A stretch of 5,712 bases of DNA. It comes from Nitrospirae bacterium GWC2_56_14. GTDB lineage: Bacteria; Nitrospirota; UBA9217. The notes under the pieces were generated by a model. It worked only from the letters and a program-made list of their open reading frames with translations, had not been told where the DNA came from and did not search any database. Location of the stretch: assembly GCA_001803705.1 (NCBI GenBank), contig MHDY01000053.1, forward strand, positions 1 through 5,712. The letters are read 5' to 3'. Position 1 is the first letter of the stretch. Each line of letters begins with the position of its first letter. Made by a program: the position numbers and the translations under genes. Of the stretch, positions 5,574 through 5,712 are shown piece after piece.

Positions 5574-5604
5574 GTGAAATATTTTTCACCTCCCGTGAAT
5601 ATTC
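5574..5604. promoter_or_regulatory. Inverted repeat with an extra half-site, candidate operator
   Basis: GTGAAA-TATT-TTTCAC (5574-5589) is a perfect 6-bp inverted repeat. It is followed five bases later by GTGAATATTC (5595-5604), which repeats the left half (GTGAAATATT versus GTGAATATT). This arrangement of two or three half-sites sits 17 bases upstream of the next promoter's -35 and looks like an activator or repressor site. It is unlikely to be a terminator for the ComFB gene because no T-tract follows. Confidence 0.4.
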
Positions 5605-5620
5605 CTGAAGAACGCTTCTC

Positions 5621-5649
5621 TTGTGCGTGTTATATCCGAGATGTATATT
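5621..5649 (+). promoter_or_regulatory. Candidate promoter for the gene beyond the window
   Basis: TTGTGC (5621-5626) and TATATT (5644-5649, 5 of 6 to the -10 consensus) are 17 bases apart. Transcription would begin near 5656, about 50 bases before the strong Shine-Dalgarno at the window edge. Confidence 0.45.
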
Positions 5650-5704
5650 CATAGCGTCCTGATTTCCATTTTACCGGGACAGACGGTGATTCTCATAATG
5701 TTGC

Positions 5705-5712
5705 AGGGAGGA
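5705..5712 (+). promoter_or_regulatory. Strong ribosome binding site at window edge
   Basis: AGGGAGGA forms the last eight bases, implying a start codon just outside the window. An ATG at 5698 stays open to the end but has no Shine-Dalgarno and overlaps this one, so it is not called. Confidence 0.5.

Noticed and set aside
5680..5712. TTGCA near the end as a sigma-54 -12 element
   Set aside because: The required GG is not present at the -24 position with correct spacing.

Overview
The window is about 5.7 kb of fairly GC-rich (mid-to-high 50s %, by eye) bacterial chromosome. It reads almost entirely on the + strand and is dominated by signal transduction. The genes are a GAF-GGDEF protein, two histidine kinases, a receiver/ArsR-type regulator and a ComFB-family protein. 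That mix, plus a Cys-motif small protein and a short dispersed-looking palindrome, suggests an environmental Gram-negative of the Desulfobacterota/Geobacter or Nitrospirota kind. This assignment rests on gene flavour only; there is no rRNA or other marker. I see no mobile element, CRISPR array, tRNA or rRNA.

Layout. (1) 1-876: the C-terminal part of a diguanylate cyclase cut by the window edge, with a GAF domain carrying an NKFDE-like motif, a coiled coil, and a GGDEF domain with GGEEF and an RxxD inhibitory site. (2) 886-915: a near-perfect palindrome between genes. (3) 946-1425: a 159-aa conserved protein of unknown function ending in a CPKC segment. (4) 1426-1847: a 420-base stretch with no convincing ordinary gene. 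It can fold into a three-way-junction RNA (1554-1652) just before a Shine-Dalgarno-like GGAGG and a possible 29-codon ORF, and is followed by a promoter. (5) 1848-2837: a membrane histidine kinase with two transmembrane helices and no recognisable sensor domain. (6) 2889-2917: a promoter with a perfect TATAAT. It precedes a two-gene operon of a seven-transmembrane NtrB-like kinase (2974-4395) and, one base later, a response regulator pairing a receiver with an ArsR-like winged helix (4397-5050). (7) 5083-5097: a weak terminator-like hairpin. (8) A promoter with a consensus TTGACA, then a 98-aa ComFB-family protein (5223-5519). (9) 5520-5712: a leader with an inverted repeat, a candidate promoter and a strong Shine-Dalgarno at the very edge, all serving a gene beyond the window.

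How the parts may work together. The 7TM kinase and the receiver-ArsR protein are almost certainly a cognate pair. The upstream two-TM kinase has no regulator of its own here and could feed the same receiver. The GGDEF protein should make c-di-GMP, and ComFB-domain proteins have recently been reported as cyclic-dinucleotide receptors, so the two ends of the window may be functionally linked; that link is inference. The candidates most likely to be undescribed are the structured RNA at about 1512-1675 and the 7TM kinase / receiver-ArsR system.
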